Part shown: positions 1 through 6,617 of the stretch, one piece after another
Layout of the letters: every line of letters starts with the position of its first letter
Numbering within the stretch: the stretch's first letter is position 1
Assembly: GCA_038231615.1 (NCBI GenBank)
Contig: JBBRLA010000249.1
Coordinates: forward strand, 1 to 11,016
Direction: 5' to 3'
Source of the DNA: JBBRLA01 sp038231615
Lineage (GTDB): Bacteria > Myxococcota_A > Polyangia > Palsa-1104 > JAEUJZ01
Length of the DNA stretch: 11,016 nucleotides
The notes under the pieces: model-generated
The model's input: only the letters and a program-made list of their open reading frames with translations
What the model was told of the DNA's origin: nothing
Databases searched by the model: none
Translations under genes and position numbers: made by a program

Positions 1-2
1 AG

Positions 3-287
3 TTGTCGGACCCCAACCTGAGCGCGGCCAGGCGCGAGGCGCTGCTCGATGACTTCGGGCCGGCGCTCTTGAAGCTGGACGCCGTGCTGCGCTGGCGGGC
101 GCAGCGCAGAAAGAACCTGCACGGGGCGAGAGCCGAGGCCCAGGCGGAGCTGGAGGAGGCGATGGGTGAGCAGGAACTGGCACAGACGATCCAGGCGGTG
201 CGCGAGCACCTGCCGGTGGATCGCGAGGTGCTCCTCCGCGCGGCGAAGCGCCATTTCGGGAATAAATCCCCCGACCCGTCGCTGTGA
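3..287 (+). CDS. Hypothetical protein, 5'-truncated by window edge
   Basis: This reading frame is open from the left edge to a TGA at 285-287, giving about 94 visible codons. The first possible start is a TTG at position 3 with no visible ribosome binding site, so this is probably the C-terminal part of a longer protein. The visible part is hydrophilic and probably helical, rich in Arg, Ala, Glu and Leu, with a charged stretch (RRKNLHGARAEAQAELEEAM) that could form a coiled coil. It has no membrane segment and no motif I recognise. Its GC-rich codon use resembles the operon further right rather than the neighbouring leftward genes. It converges with the RHH/HNH-remnant pair. The coding call rests on frame length and composition; the function is unknown. 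Confidence 0.5.
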   Translation: MSDPNLSAARREALLDDFGPALLKLDAVLRWRAQRRKNLHGARAEAQAELEEAMGEQELAQTIQAVREHLPVDREVLLRAAKRHFGNKSPDPSL

Positions 288-338
288 CCATCGCGTCCCC
301 CAGGGCAGGACCCGCTCCGCACTTCTATGGTTGGTGAC

Positions 339-404
339 TCAGTCTTTCGGCGGGTGCCAGCCGACTGCCTCGCGTAGCGCTCTGGAAATGTGGCTACGGC
401 TCAT
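339..404 (-). pseudogene. Remnant of HNH endonuclease gene (N-terminal 21 codons only)
   Basis: A short leftward ORF starts with an ATG that overlaps the end of the upstream RHH gene (ATG at 404-402, RHH stop at 396-394) and ends at TGA 341-339. It begins MSRSHISRALREAV, followed by GWHPPKD and the stop. From general family knowledge, RHH-type genes like the upstream one are often followed by a small HNH endonuclease starting with a similar Ser/Arg/Ile-Pro/Ser-x-ALR segment, then a Cys-x-x-Cys zinc motif and the His-Asn-His core. Here the similarity stops after about 14 residues, and no Cys-x-x-Cys or HNH core occurs before the stop. The overlap and N-terminus suggest a gene whose body was deleted. 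The alternative is a chance short ORF; the identification is from memory without alignment. Confidence 0.45.
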
Positions 405-813
405 GCCGGAAGAACTCCGAGACGTCGTGCCCGCGCCTCTTGAGCAGGGCTGCCGCCTCGGCACGCGTCAGCATAACGCGCGTATACTCTTTCATCAGCG
501 ATGCTACTATCTCCGTCTCGGCAGGTGAAAGACCCTCGGCTTGGCGCTTGAGGTGCAGTTCCTCCAGTTGGCCGGCCTTCTCTTCGGACATCCTGGTTCT
601 GGCCACTCGCCACAGGGGCTCATCATCGAGCAAAGACAAAGATGCGATCGTTTCGGCCAAGTCGGCGGGCAGTCCATCGGGCTCATCCGGCACTGCGGTC
701 ATGACCGCTTCGACCAGTTCTGCCTCCACGGATCGACGACTCTGTTGTGCGCGATGAACCAGCCGCTCATAGAGAGCACCTGGCAGGTTCACGGTAACCG
801 CTTGGAGGCTCAT
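394..813 (-). CDS. Ribbon-helix-helix (Arc/CopG-like) antitoxin-type protein
   Basis: This is a 139-residue leftward protein. Its N-terminus (about residues 4-38, AVTVNLPGALYERLVHRAQQ) has the pattern of a ribbon-helix-helix DNA-binding domain: an alternating beta strand, the LP turn, then two amphipathic helices. The remainder is acidic and helical, as in the roughly 130-residue RHH proteins that stand before HNH or PIN nucleases in many bacteria. Such proteins are thought to act as antitoxins or autorepressors, but for this subfamily that is inference. The ATG at 813 is preceded on the - strand by AAGG about 9 nt upstream. The gene overlaps the HNH remnant downstream, so it now seems to lack its nuclease partner. 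Base composition is visibly less GC-rich than the efflux operon, consistent with horizontal origin. Confidence 0.75.
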   Translation of the reverse strand: MSLQAVTVNLPGALYERLVHRAQQSRRSVEAELVEAVMTAVPDEPDGLPADLAETIASLSLLDDEPLWRVARTRMSEEKAGQLEELHLKRQAEGLSPAETEIVASLMKEYTRVMLTRAEAAALLKRRGHDVSEFFRHEP

Positions 814-918
814 ACCATATGACCTTACCCCCTGCCATGTGAGAGCGCAAGTGATGGCAAGCGAGCCTGGAGAGCAGCAGGCATTCTTGCATTCCTCATA
901 GTCCAGGGCTACTTGCCA

Positions 919-940
919 CGGAGATCACGGAAAATCTCCG
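919..940. repeat. Inverted repeat CGGAGAT-N8-ATCTCCG
   Basis: Perfect 7-bp arms (CGGAGAT at 919-925, ATCTCCG at 934-940) are separated by 8 bp. The right arm overlaps the first of two GGAAAATYTCC palindromes, so this may be part of a composite operator upstream of the two-component/efflux operon. Function is inferred from position only. Confidence 0.4.
929..939. promoter_or_regulatory. Candidate NtrC-type enhancer (UAS) site 1
   Basis: GGAAAATCTCC is a near-perfect palindrome around a central A, differing at one base from the copy at 950-960. The two copies are 21 bp apart centre to centre, which puts them on the same DNA face two helical turns apart. The centre lies about 109 bp upstream of the start site predicted from the sigma-54 element at 1017-1032, a usual distance for bacterial enhancer-binding proteins. 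The likely ligand is the NtrC-family regulator encoded at 2655-4013; this is inference. Confidence 0.5.
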
Positions 941-949
941 GATTCATCG

Positions 950-960
950 GGAAAATTTCC
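950..960. promoter_or_regulatory. Candidate NtrC-type enhancer (UAS) site 2
   Basis: GGAAAATTTCC is a palindrome with 5-bp arms around a central A, the cleaner of two matching sites spaced 21 bp apart. Its centre is about 88 bp upstream of the predicted sigma-54 start site. Two dyad sites in helical phase at -80 to -120 are the classic arrangement for cooperative binding by two activator dimers before DNA looping. Confidence 0.5.
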
Positions 961-961
961 G

Positions 962-1010
962 TCCTTCGTGAAAGGGGGTAGGGCCGCAACCCCTTGCTTT
1001 GGGCGAAGGA
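962..1010. repeat. Nested dyad between enhancer sites and -24/-12 element
   Basis: Three nested arm pairs share a centre near 986: TCCTTCG (962-968) with CGAAGGA (1004-1010), AAAG (971-974) with CTTT (997-1000), and GGGGT (975-979) with ACCCC (989-993). Small bulges separate them and the central loop is AGGGCCGCA. No T-run follows and no + strand gene lies directly upstream, so an ordinary terminator is unlikely. It lies upstream of the predicted start site, so it would act as DNA, for example as a protein site or a looping element. No IHF-like site was seen in this interval. Confidence 0.4.
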
Positions 1011-1016
1011 ATCGGG

Positions 1017-1032
1017 TGGTCTAGCCTTTGCT
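1017..1032 (+). promoter_or_regulatory. Candidate sigma-54 (-24/-12) promoter
   Basis: TGGTCTAGCCTTTGCT contains the GG of the -24 element (1018-1019) and the GC of the -12 element (1030-1031) with the strict 10-bp interval of the TGGCACG-N4-TTGCW consensus. The upstream half is weak (TGGTCTA instead of TGGCACG); the downstream TTTGCT is good. The first downstream operon encodes an activator with the GAFTGA motif that contacts sigma-54, and paired palindromes lie about 90-110 bp upstream. The predicted transcription start is near 1043. Confidence 0.55.
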
Positions 1033-1051
1033 AATGAAATTTCCTGGTTTC

Positions 1052-2662
1052 ATGACCCGCCAGAAACAGCTCCATGTGCCCATCCCGGCGCGCTTCTCGG
1101 GCCTTCCAAACAGGAAGCGACGGCGGACGTCCTTCCTCGTAGAGTCGATGAGCCTGTCTCTCATTGCCGTGGCGGCGCTGGCCTTCTGGGACGAAGAGCG
1201 GGAGTCGGCGGCGGCGCTGGAAGACTTCGCCCTGGAGCAGGCCACGCTCGCCCGGAGCCTGGCTGCAGGTCTACGGGCCCGGCTCTCGCAGGCACGGCAG
1301 GACGCTTTACTCGCAGCCGAAGATGGACTCGCCGGCCGGCCAATCTCGCCCCGCATCGCGGAGCGTTACCTGGCCCTGCGGGTAAAGGGGCCGGAGCAGC
1401 CGGCCCCACCGCGGTCTGCGGGACGGATGCTGGAGGTCGAGGTACCGGCCTCCCAGGGACGGCGGGTCTTCTTGACCCTGACGGCGGGCAGCCTGCTCGA
1501 TGAGACTGGCATGATCGAGCGGCCGGGCAGCCTGATGTTGCTCGTGCTCCCGCCGGACCGGCAGGTCCTGTATACGGCCGATGGCCGGGTCTTGACCGCT
1601 CCGAGGATACTGGAGGCGCTGCAGAAGGGCCAGTCCTATGTCCGTCTGTCCCGTGACGATGCGGCGCGGCTGGGGTTGAGCGCGCGCACTGCCATGGCCG
1701 GCCTGGCCCGCGTCGAGGGCGGGGTGCTTGGGCAGTGGGGCGTGGCCGCGGTGGCCAGCGTCGAACGGCAGCGTGACCGGGAGCGGCGGGCGCGCTGGCG
1801 CCTGGTCTTCGGGGTTCTGCTGGCCAGCGGGCTGGTGCTGGCTTTTGGGGGGGCCGCGTTGCGCAAGCAGCGCAAGGAACTGGAGTTGGAGCGCGAGCTG
1901 ACGGTGGCAGAGATCCTGAAGCAGCGCGACGATCGCCTGGTGCAGGCCAGCCGGGTGGCGACCATGGGCACGCTTGCCATGGGCATCACGCACGAACTCT
2001 CGACCCCGCTCGGGGTCATCGCCGGCCGGGCCGAGCAGCTTATGGACAGGGCCGCTGGGGATGACCGGGCCACGCGCGGCCTCCAGGCGATCCTGGAGCA
2101 GGTGGGCCATATTAACCAGGTGGTCCGGGGATTCCTGGAGCTGGCGCGCGGTGGCAACCCTCAGATCCAGCCGATCGAGCCAGCCTGCATCGTGGCCGAT
2201 GCCCTGCTTCTGGTCGAGCACCGCTTTGCCCGGGTCGGGGTCGAACTGGTTCCGATCGTCGCCTCTGAATTGCCGTGCCTGCACGGCGATCCGCGGCTCC
2301 TGGAACACGCACTGGTCAATTTGCTGCTCAATGCCTGCGACGCCTGCGAGCCAGGCGGCCGGGTCCAGGTGGAGGTCCGCCAGGGCCGGCGCGACATCAT
2401 CTTTTCCGTGACCGACAACGGTACCGGTTTTTCTCCCGACGGGGTCGCCCGGGCGCTGGAGCCTTTTTTCAGCACCAAGCCGGCGGAGAAAGGGACGGGG
2501 CTGGGCCTGGCCGTGGCCAACGAGATTGTCAAGAGCCACCGGGGGGAGCTGGTGATCGAGCCGATTGCACCCCATGGTACCCGGGCCTCCATCCACATCC
2601 CGCTGCCGGAGGACCGGCCCGGGGCCAAAACCCCTGCCGAGGGAGGGCTTCTCGATGCCTGA
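1052..2662 (+). CDS. Sensor histidine kinase (NtrB/ZraS-like)
   Basis: This is an inner-membrane kinase of 536 residues that autophosphorylates on His and passes the phosphate to the regulator encoded next. Numbered from ATG 1052, an Arg/Lys-rich cytoplasmic N-terminus precedes TM1 (about 27-46). A roughly 200-residue presumed periplasmic sensor region of no recognised domain follows, then TM2 (about 251-271) and a charged linker. Catalytic motifs are complete: H box HELSTPL with His314, N box near Asn427, G1 DNGTGF from Asp455, F box EPFFSTK near 470, and G2 GTGLGLA from 481. Alternative starts are TTG 1028, ATG 1034 and ATG 1148; none has a clear ribosome binding site. I chose 1052 because 1028 and 1034 lie upstream of the predicted sigma-54 start site. 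The gene overlaps the regulator gene by 8 nt. The signal is unknown. Confidence 0.9.
   Translation: MTRQKQLHVPIPARFSGLPNRKRRRTSFLVESMSLSLIAVAALAFWDEERESAAALEDFALEQATLARSLAAGLRARLSQARQDALLAAEDGLAGRPISPRIAERYLALRVKGPEQPAPPRSAGRMLEVEVPASQGRRVFLTLTAGSLLDETGMIERPGSLMLLVLPPDRQVLYTADGRVLTAPRILEALQKGQSYVRLSRDDAARLGLSARTAMAGLARVEGGVLGQWGVAAVASVERQRDRERRARWRLVFGVLLASGLVLAFGGAALRKQRKELELERELTVAEILKQRDDRLVQASRVATMGTLAMGITHELSTPLGVIAGRAEQLMDRAAGDDRATRGLQAILEQVGHINQVVRGFLELARGGNPQIQPIEPACIVADALLLVEHRFARVGVELVPIVASELPCLHGDPRLLEHALVNLLLNACDACEPGGRVQVEVRQGRRDIIFSVTDNGTGFSPDGVARALEPFFSTKPAEKGTGLGLAVANEIVKSHRGELVIEPIAPHGTRASIHIPLPEDRPGAKTPAEGGLLDA
2641..2647 (+). promoter_or_regulatory. Ribosome binding site of the response regulator
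   Basis: GGGAGGG lies 7 nt before ATG 2655. It fixes that start inside the end of the kinase gene, against in-frame upstream alternatives such as one near 2565 that would add non-homologous residues ahead of the receiver domain. Confidence 0.7.
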
Positions 2663-4013
2663 AGCAAGACTCCGGGTCCTGATCGTCGATGACCACATCG
2701 AGATGGCGAAGATGCTGTGCGACGGGCTCATCGATCGTGGCTACGACGCCGTGCCGCTCGCCTCGGGCAAGCAGGCCCTGGAGCTTTTGGCGCGCGAGCC
2801 CTTCGATGCCCTGCTGACCGACCTGCGCATGCCGGAGGTCGACGGGCTGGGCCTCCTGGCGGCGAACCGGAAGCAGGCCCCAGAACGGCCGGTGCTGGTG
2901 ATGACGGCCTTCAGCGCCATCGATACCGCGGTAGAATCGATCCGCCAGGGAGCCTACCACTACCTGACCAAGCCCTTCAAGCTCGACGAGCTGGCCATCT
3001 TCCTTGGGCGGGCGCTCGAGGAGGCCCGGCTGCGACGCGAGACCACGGCATTGCGCTCGACCCTGCGCGAGCGCTTTTCGCTGACCAAGATCATCGGCAA
3101 AAGCCGCCCCATGCGGGCCATCTTCGACATCGTCGAGCGCGTGGTGGACACCGGCGCGCCGCTGTTGATCACGGGGGAGACGGGCACGGGGAAGGGGCTC
3201 CTGGCACACGCCATCCACGCTGAGAGCAAGCGTGCCGGCGGCCCCTTCGTCACAGTGAACTGCGCCGCGCTGCCCGAAGCGCTGCTGGAGAGCGAGCTGT
3301 TCGGGCACATCCGCGGCGCCTTCACCGGGGCCACCACCAGCAAGCAGGGCCTCTTCGCCGAGGCCAGCGGCGGGACCCTGTTCCTCGATGAGATCGGCGA
3401 GATGGCGCCAGCCCTGCAGGCCAAGCTCCTGCATGTCATCGAGGAGGGGGCCATACGCCCGGTGGGGAGCAGCAAGGAGCAGCGAGTCGATGTGCGCATC
3501 ATCGCTGCGACCCACCGGGATCTTCGCAAGGCGGCCCGGATGGGGATGTTCCGCGAGGACCTGTTCTACCGGCTGGACGTCATCTCGATTGCGCTGCCGC
3601 CCGTGCGGCACCGCCGGGAGGACATTCCGGAACTGATCGATCACTTCCTCCAGGCGGCCCGGACGCGCCACCCCGCCTCGCCGGTGGTCCGCTTCTCGCC
3701 GGAGGCCCTCAAGAAGATGCTGGATTATCCCTGGCCCGGCAATGTGCGGGAGCTGGACCACAGCATCCAGCGGCTGGTACTGCTCGGCCGGGAGGCCGAG
3801 GTCCAGTCCGCCTCGCTCCCAGCCCCGGTGTTCGCCGGGCCGATCGCCGCCGCCACCTTTGAGGGAGACATCATCCCGATCCGCGAGCTACAGCGTCGCT
3901 ACGCCTCCTGGGCCCTGGATCAGATGGGAGGCCACCGTGGCCGCACCGCCGAGACGCTCGACATCGATGGCAAGACCTTGGCAAAGTGGCTCAATGAGGA
4001 GGAGCAATCTTGA
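2655..4013 (+). CDS. NtrC-family sigma-54-dependent response regulator
   Basis: This 452-residue protein has the classic three-domain form. The receiver domain (1-120) has acidic residues Asp12/Asp13, the phospho-acceptor Asp56 in LLTDLRMP, Thr84 and Lys106. The AAA+ domain (about 140-375) has Walker A GETGTGKG (174-181), the sigma-54-contacting loop GAFTGA (221-226), Walker B TLFLDE (241-246), and the sensor II region with PWPGNVREL (359-367). A short Fis-type helix-turn-helix ends the protein (about 410-447, GGHRGRTAETLDIDGKTLAKW). All key residues are intact, so it should hydrolyse ATP to open sigma-54 promoter complexes. It follows the kinase with an 8-nt overlap and precedes the efflux genes. 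The likely target is the operon's own promoter via the paired palindromes at 929-960, giving positive autoregulation (inferred). Confidence 0.95.
   Translation: MPEARLRVLIVDDHIEMAKMLCDGLIDRGYDAVPLASGKQALELLAREPFDALLTDLRMPEVDGLGLLAANRKQAPERPVLVMTAFSAIDTAVESIRQGAYHYLTKPFKLDELAIFLGRALEEARLRRETTALRSTLRERFSLTKIIGKSRPMRAIFDIVERVVDTGAPLLITGETGTGKGLLAHAIHAESKRAGGPFVTVNCAALPEALLESELFGHIRGAFTGATTSKQGLFAEASGGTLFLDEIGEMAPALQAKLLHVIEEGAIRPVGSSKEQRVDVRIIAATHRDLRKAARMGMFREDLFYRLDVISIALPPVRHRREDIPELIDHFLQAARTRHPASPVVRFSPEALKKMLDYPWPGNVRELDHSIQRLVLLGREAEVQSASLPAPVFAGPIAAATFEGDIIPIRELQRRYASWALDQMGGHRGRTAETLDIDGKTLAKWLNEEEQS
3996..4004 (+). promoter_or_regulatory. Strong ribosome binding site at the regulator/channel junction
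   Basis: GAGGAGGAG is placed 8 nt before ATG 4013, which opens a 10-codon ORF, and 28 nt before the ATG at 4033 of the channel gene. It is therefore well placed for the mini-ORF but too far for direct use by the channel gene. Confidence 0.5.
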
Positions 4014-4045
4014 TGGCTTTCTGGTCAAACCCATGCGCCCTCTGA
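4013..4045 (+). CDS. Possible 10-codon leader ORF for translational coupling
   Basis: The ORF reads MAFWSNPCAL and a stop. Its ATG overlaps the regulator stop as TGATG (4011-4015), and its own TGA overlaps an ATG of the channel gene frame as a second TGATG (4043-4047). The only good ribosome binding site of this junction (3996-4004) serves this ATG. Translation could pass regulator, mini-peptide and channel by re-initiation. It could equally be the old N-terminus of the channel gene after a frameshift, or chance. Confidence 0.35.
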   Translation: MAFWSNPCAL

Positions 4046-5442
4046 TGCTTGGCGCGTCTGTCGCGGCTCTGTTATTCATGGTTCAGTCCGTCGGCGCTGA
4101 GGCCCTGCCGACGCCGGTCATGTCCCTGCGCCAGGCGCTGGACTATGGGCTGGCCCACCAGCCCGAGATTCGCCGGGCGTTGCTTCAGGTCGCCGCCGCC
4201 CGCAAAGATGCCGCGGTGCCGAGGGCGGCCTGGTTGCCGCAGCTCGGCGCCTCGGCGCAGGTCCTTTATGGCACGGCCAATAACTCCACTGCGAGCTACC
4301 TGAATACCCCCGACATCGATGTCCCCCGCATCGGCGGCAGGGCCGGTGTACCCAGCGGGAGTTTTGCTCCCTACCCTTCGACCTTCGCCGCCTTGACCCT
4401 GGACCAGCAGGTCTTCGACTTCGGCCGCATCGCCGCCCAGGCGGCGCTGGCCGATGCGCTGGCCGATGTCAGCCAGGCGAACGCGGATACGCTGCGCTTC
4501 GACATCCAGCTCTCCATCGAAGAAGCCTACGACGGCGTCCTTGCGGCCCGACAGGTCCTTCAGGCCACCAACGAGGCGCTCAAACGGGTTGCGGCCCACA
4601 GGGACCTGGCCCAGGCAGGCGCGCGCAGCGGCATGCGCCCGCCCATCGAGCTGACTCGCGCGGAGGCCGACGTGGCCCGGATCGAGGTCCAGAGGATTCG
4701 CGCGGAAAGCGGCCTGGTTTCCGCTCGCGCCGCCCTGGCGGCGTCGATCGGCACCGATGTTCTCGAAGTGGACGCGGCCCCCTTGGCATATGATGAGCCC
4801 AAGACCCCCACTCTGGATGCGGCCCTGCGTCTGGCGCAGGAGCGAAACCCGCAAGTCATCGCGGCCCTTTCGCAGGTGCGGGCCCAAAAGCAGGCGACCC
4901 GCGCCATCGGCAAGGAACTGCTGCCCAATCTCTTTCTCTCGGCCACGCTTTCCGGCCGCGCCGGGGGTGCGCCCATCACCGGGGTGGATGCCCCATATGG
5001 GGATGGCTGGCTCCCAGACGTGGTCAACTGGCACGCGGCGGCGGTGCTCACCTGGAACCTGTTCGACGCCACGGTGCTCGCCCGGCGCAGCGCGGCATCC
5101 GTCCGGGAGCAGGTCGCCCTGGCCGGCGTCGAGGTGCAGCGGCGCCAGGCGCTGCTTTTGGCCCAGCGCGCCTATTTGGACCTGGATGCCGCGCAGAATG
5201 TGCTGGCGGGCCTTCACACCGCGGTCGAAGCGGCCCACGCCAACCAGACCCAGGCCGACGTCCGCTTCCGTGCGGGCCTCGGGACCATCATCGAGCTGAC
5301 GGATGCGGAAGCGGTGCTGGAGAACGCCCAGCTCGATCTGGCGATCGGTCAGTTCTCCGTGGCGCGCGCCCGCGCACGTCTGGGCCGCGCCATCGGCGAG
5401 ACCCTTTTTGGTGAGACTTCACTAAAAGCAAAAGGACCCTAG
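4033..5442 (+). CDS. TolC-family outer-membrane efflux channel
   Basis: This 469-residue protein should form the trimeric outer-membrane exit duct of the tripartite pump. A Sec signal peptide is visible (MRPLMLGASVAALLFMVQSVGA, likely cut near residues 22-24). No lipobox Cys is present, so it resembles TolC rather than the lipoprotein OprM/NodT group. The mature protein shows the two-fold outer-membrane efflux repeat: first half with LRQALDYGLAHQPEIRRAL, second with LDAALRLAQERNPQVIAAL. Long Ala/Gln/Arg-rich helices and short aromatic strand regions (around 4381-4440 and 5020-5070) follow each. Start ATG 4033 gives an Arg in the n-region. ATG 4045 (residue 5) is an alternative, coupled to the 10-codon ORF. 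The adaptor gene begins 5 nt after the stop. Assignment to a substrate is not possible. Confidence 0.92.
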   Translation: MRPLMLGASVAALLFMVQSVGAEALPTPVMSLRQALDYGLAHQPEIRRALLQVAAARKDAAVPRAAWLPQLGASAQVLYGTANNSTASYLNTPDIDVPRIGGRAGVPSGSFAPYPSTFAALTLDQQVFDFGRIAAQAALADALADVSQANADTLRFDIQLSIEEAYDGVLAARQVLQATNEALKRVAAHRDLAQAGARSGMRPPIELTRAEADVARIEVQRIRAESGLVSARAALAASIGTDVLEVDAAPLAYDEPKTPTLDAALRLAQERNPQVIAALSQVRAQKQATRAIGKELLPNLFLSATLSGRAGGAPITGVDAPYGDGWLPDVVNWHAAAVLTWNLFDATVLARRSAASVREQVALAGVEVQRRQALLLAQRAYLDLDAAQNVLAGLHTAVEAAHANQTQADVRFRAGLGTIIELTDAEAVLENAQLDLAIGQFSVARARARLGRAIGETLFGETSLKAKGP

Positions 5443-5447
5443 CCATC

Positions 5448-6617
5448 ATGTCAGAGCACCCGTTGCCACCTGATCCCGAAGCCCTTCTGCCGCCGGCCAA
5501 CGCCCGGCGTACGTCCAAAGGTCCCATCGCCATGATCGTTGGTGGTTCGGCCTTGATCCTGCTGCTGGCCTTCGGGCTTTACCTGAGGGCCGCCGCGCGG
5601 ACCAACCACGTGGCGCTCGCGCAGGCGCCCAGGCCGGTGTCGGTATGGAAGGCCCGGGCGACTCAGTTCCGCCCGCGGCGGACGTACATCGGATCGATCA
5701 ACGCCTGGGTCTCGGCCAACGTCGGGCCGCAGTACGTCTCGGCCTACGTCGGGTCGGTCCTGGTGCGGCCGGGAGACCCGGTCAAGCGGGGCCAGATGCT
5801 CGGCACCCTGGACTGCCGCAACTCTTCCGCGGAGTCCCAGGCCATCGCCTCTCGCGGCAAGGCTATCGAGGAGAAGCAGACTGCGACAGCCCACGAACTC
5901 CAGCGGATGAGGGAACTGCTGAACGGCGGCTTCACGTCCACCAACGAGGTCGAGCAGCTTGCCGCCAGGACCCAGGCGGAGAAATCCGAGATGGACAGCC
6001 TGCGTTCCTCTCTGGCCTCGAAGACCCTGGCGGTAAGCGATTGCATCCTGCGTGCTCCTTTCGACGGCGAGGTGAACGAACGCCTCATCGACCCCGGGGC
6101 TTTTGTCCGCCCGGGGACCACCGTGGTCACGGTGATCGATCGGGACACGGTGCGCATCACCGCCGATGCGCCCGAGTCCGACTTCGCCATCGTGGCCCCG
6201 GGATCGATGATGACCATCCACGCATCGGCGACCGGCCAGAAGCTGCACGCCCCGGTCAGCCGACGCGCGCCCGCCGCCGATAGCAACACGCGCACGGTGG
6301 AGTTCGAGATCGATGTCCCCAATCCCGATCACACGCTGCCCGCCGGCACCACGGCGACCCTGACCGTGGAGGTAGGCAAAGAGGAGCCGGCCTCCGAGGT
6401 GCCCTCGCCATCGGCCACCCTTCGCGGCGACAAAGCCTCGGTCTTCGTGGTCAAGGACGACGTTGCCAGAAGGGTGGTGGCCAAGATCCTGGGCGAAGTC
6501 GAGGGACGGCTGTACCTGGACCCGGGGCAGTTGCCGCCAGGTTCGGCGGTGGTCGTCGAGGGACGCGCCTTGCTGGACGAAGGGGACCGGGTCCTTTCCC
6601 GGGAGGAGGGGCCATGA
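5448..6617 (+). CDS. RND efflux periplasmic adaptor (membrane fusion protein, HlyD/AcrA-type)
   Basis: This 389-residue adaptor should link the inner-membrane pump to the outer-membrane channel. A Pro-rich cytoplasmic N-terminus (1-25) leads to one membrane anchor (about 27-47). It has neither a signal-peptidase site nor a lipobox Cys, unlike AcrA. The lipoyl domain is split (98-123 with VGSVLVRPGDPVKRGQ, and 201-231 with LRAPFDGEVNERLIDPGAFV) around an alpha-hairpin (about 125-195, Gln/Glu/Arg-rich). A beta-barrel follows (about 232-310, with VEFEIDVPNPDHTLPAGT), then a membrane-proximal tail. A weak AGGA about 11 nt upstream of ATG 5448 may serve as ribosome binding site. The stop overlaps the pump's ATG by 4 nt. 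The family assignment is firm. Confidence 0.93.
   Translation: MSEHPLPPDPEALLPPANARRTSKGPIAMIVGGSALILLLAFGLYLRAAARTNHVALAQAPRPVSVWKARATQFRPRRTYIGSINAWVSANVGPQYVSAYVGSVLVRPGDPVKRGQMLGTLDCRNSSAESQAIASRGKAIEEKQTATAHELQRMRELLNGGFTSTNEVEQLAARTQAEKSEMDSLRSSLASKTLAVSDCILRAPFDGEVNERLIDPGAFVRPGTTVVTVIDRDTVRITADAPESDFAIVAPGSMMTIHASATGQKLHAPVSRRAPAADSNTRTVEFEIDVPNPDHTLPAGTTATLTVEVGKEEPASEVPSPSATLRGDKASVFVVKDDVARRVVAKILGEVEGRLYLDPGQLPPGSAVVVEGRALLDEGDRVLSREEGP
6602..6609 (+). promoter_or_regulatory. Ribosome binding site of the RND pump
   Basis: GGAGGAGG lies just before ATG 6614, inside the end of the adaptor gene, and supports this start. The preceding stop and this start share ATGA, indicating translational coupling. 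Confidence 0.65.

Noticed and set aside
820..870. Possible sigma-70 promoter for the leftward RHH gene (TTGCGC-N17-TAAGGT on the - strand)
   Set aside because: Spacing is right, but only three of six bases match in each element, which is expected by chance.
962..1010. Nested dyad read as a rho-independent terminator
   Set aside because: There is no T-run after either side and no gene is transcribed into it from directly upstream, so a DNA-level regulatory role is the better reading.
2529..3761. Long - strand open frame of about 410 codons opposite the response regulator
   Set aside because: It is an antisense shadow of GC-rich coding sequence with no recognisable domain, whereas the + strand frame has a full receiver, AAA+ and Fis architecture.
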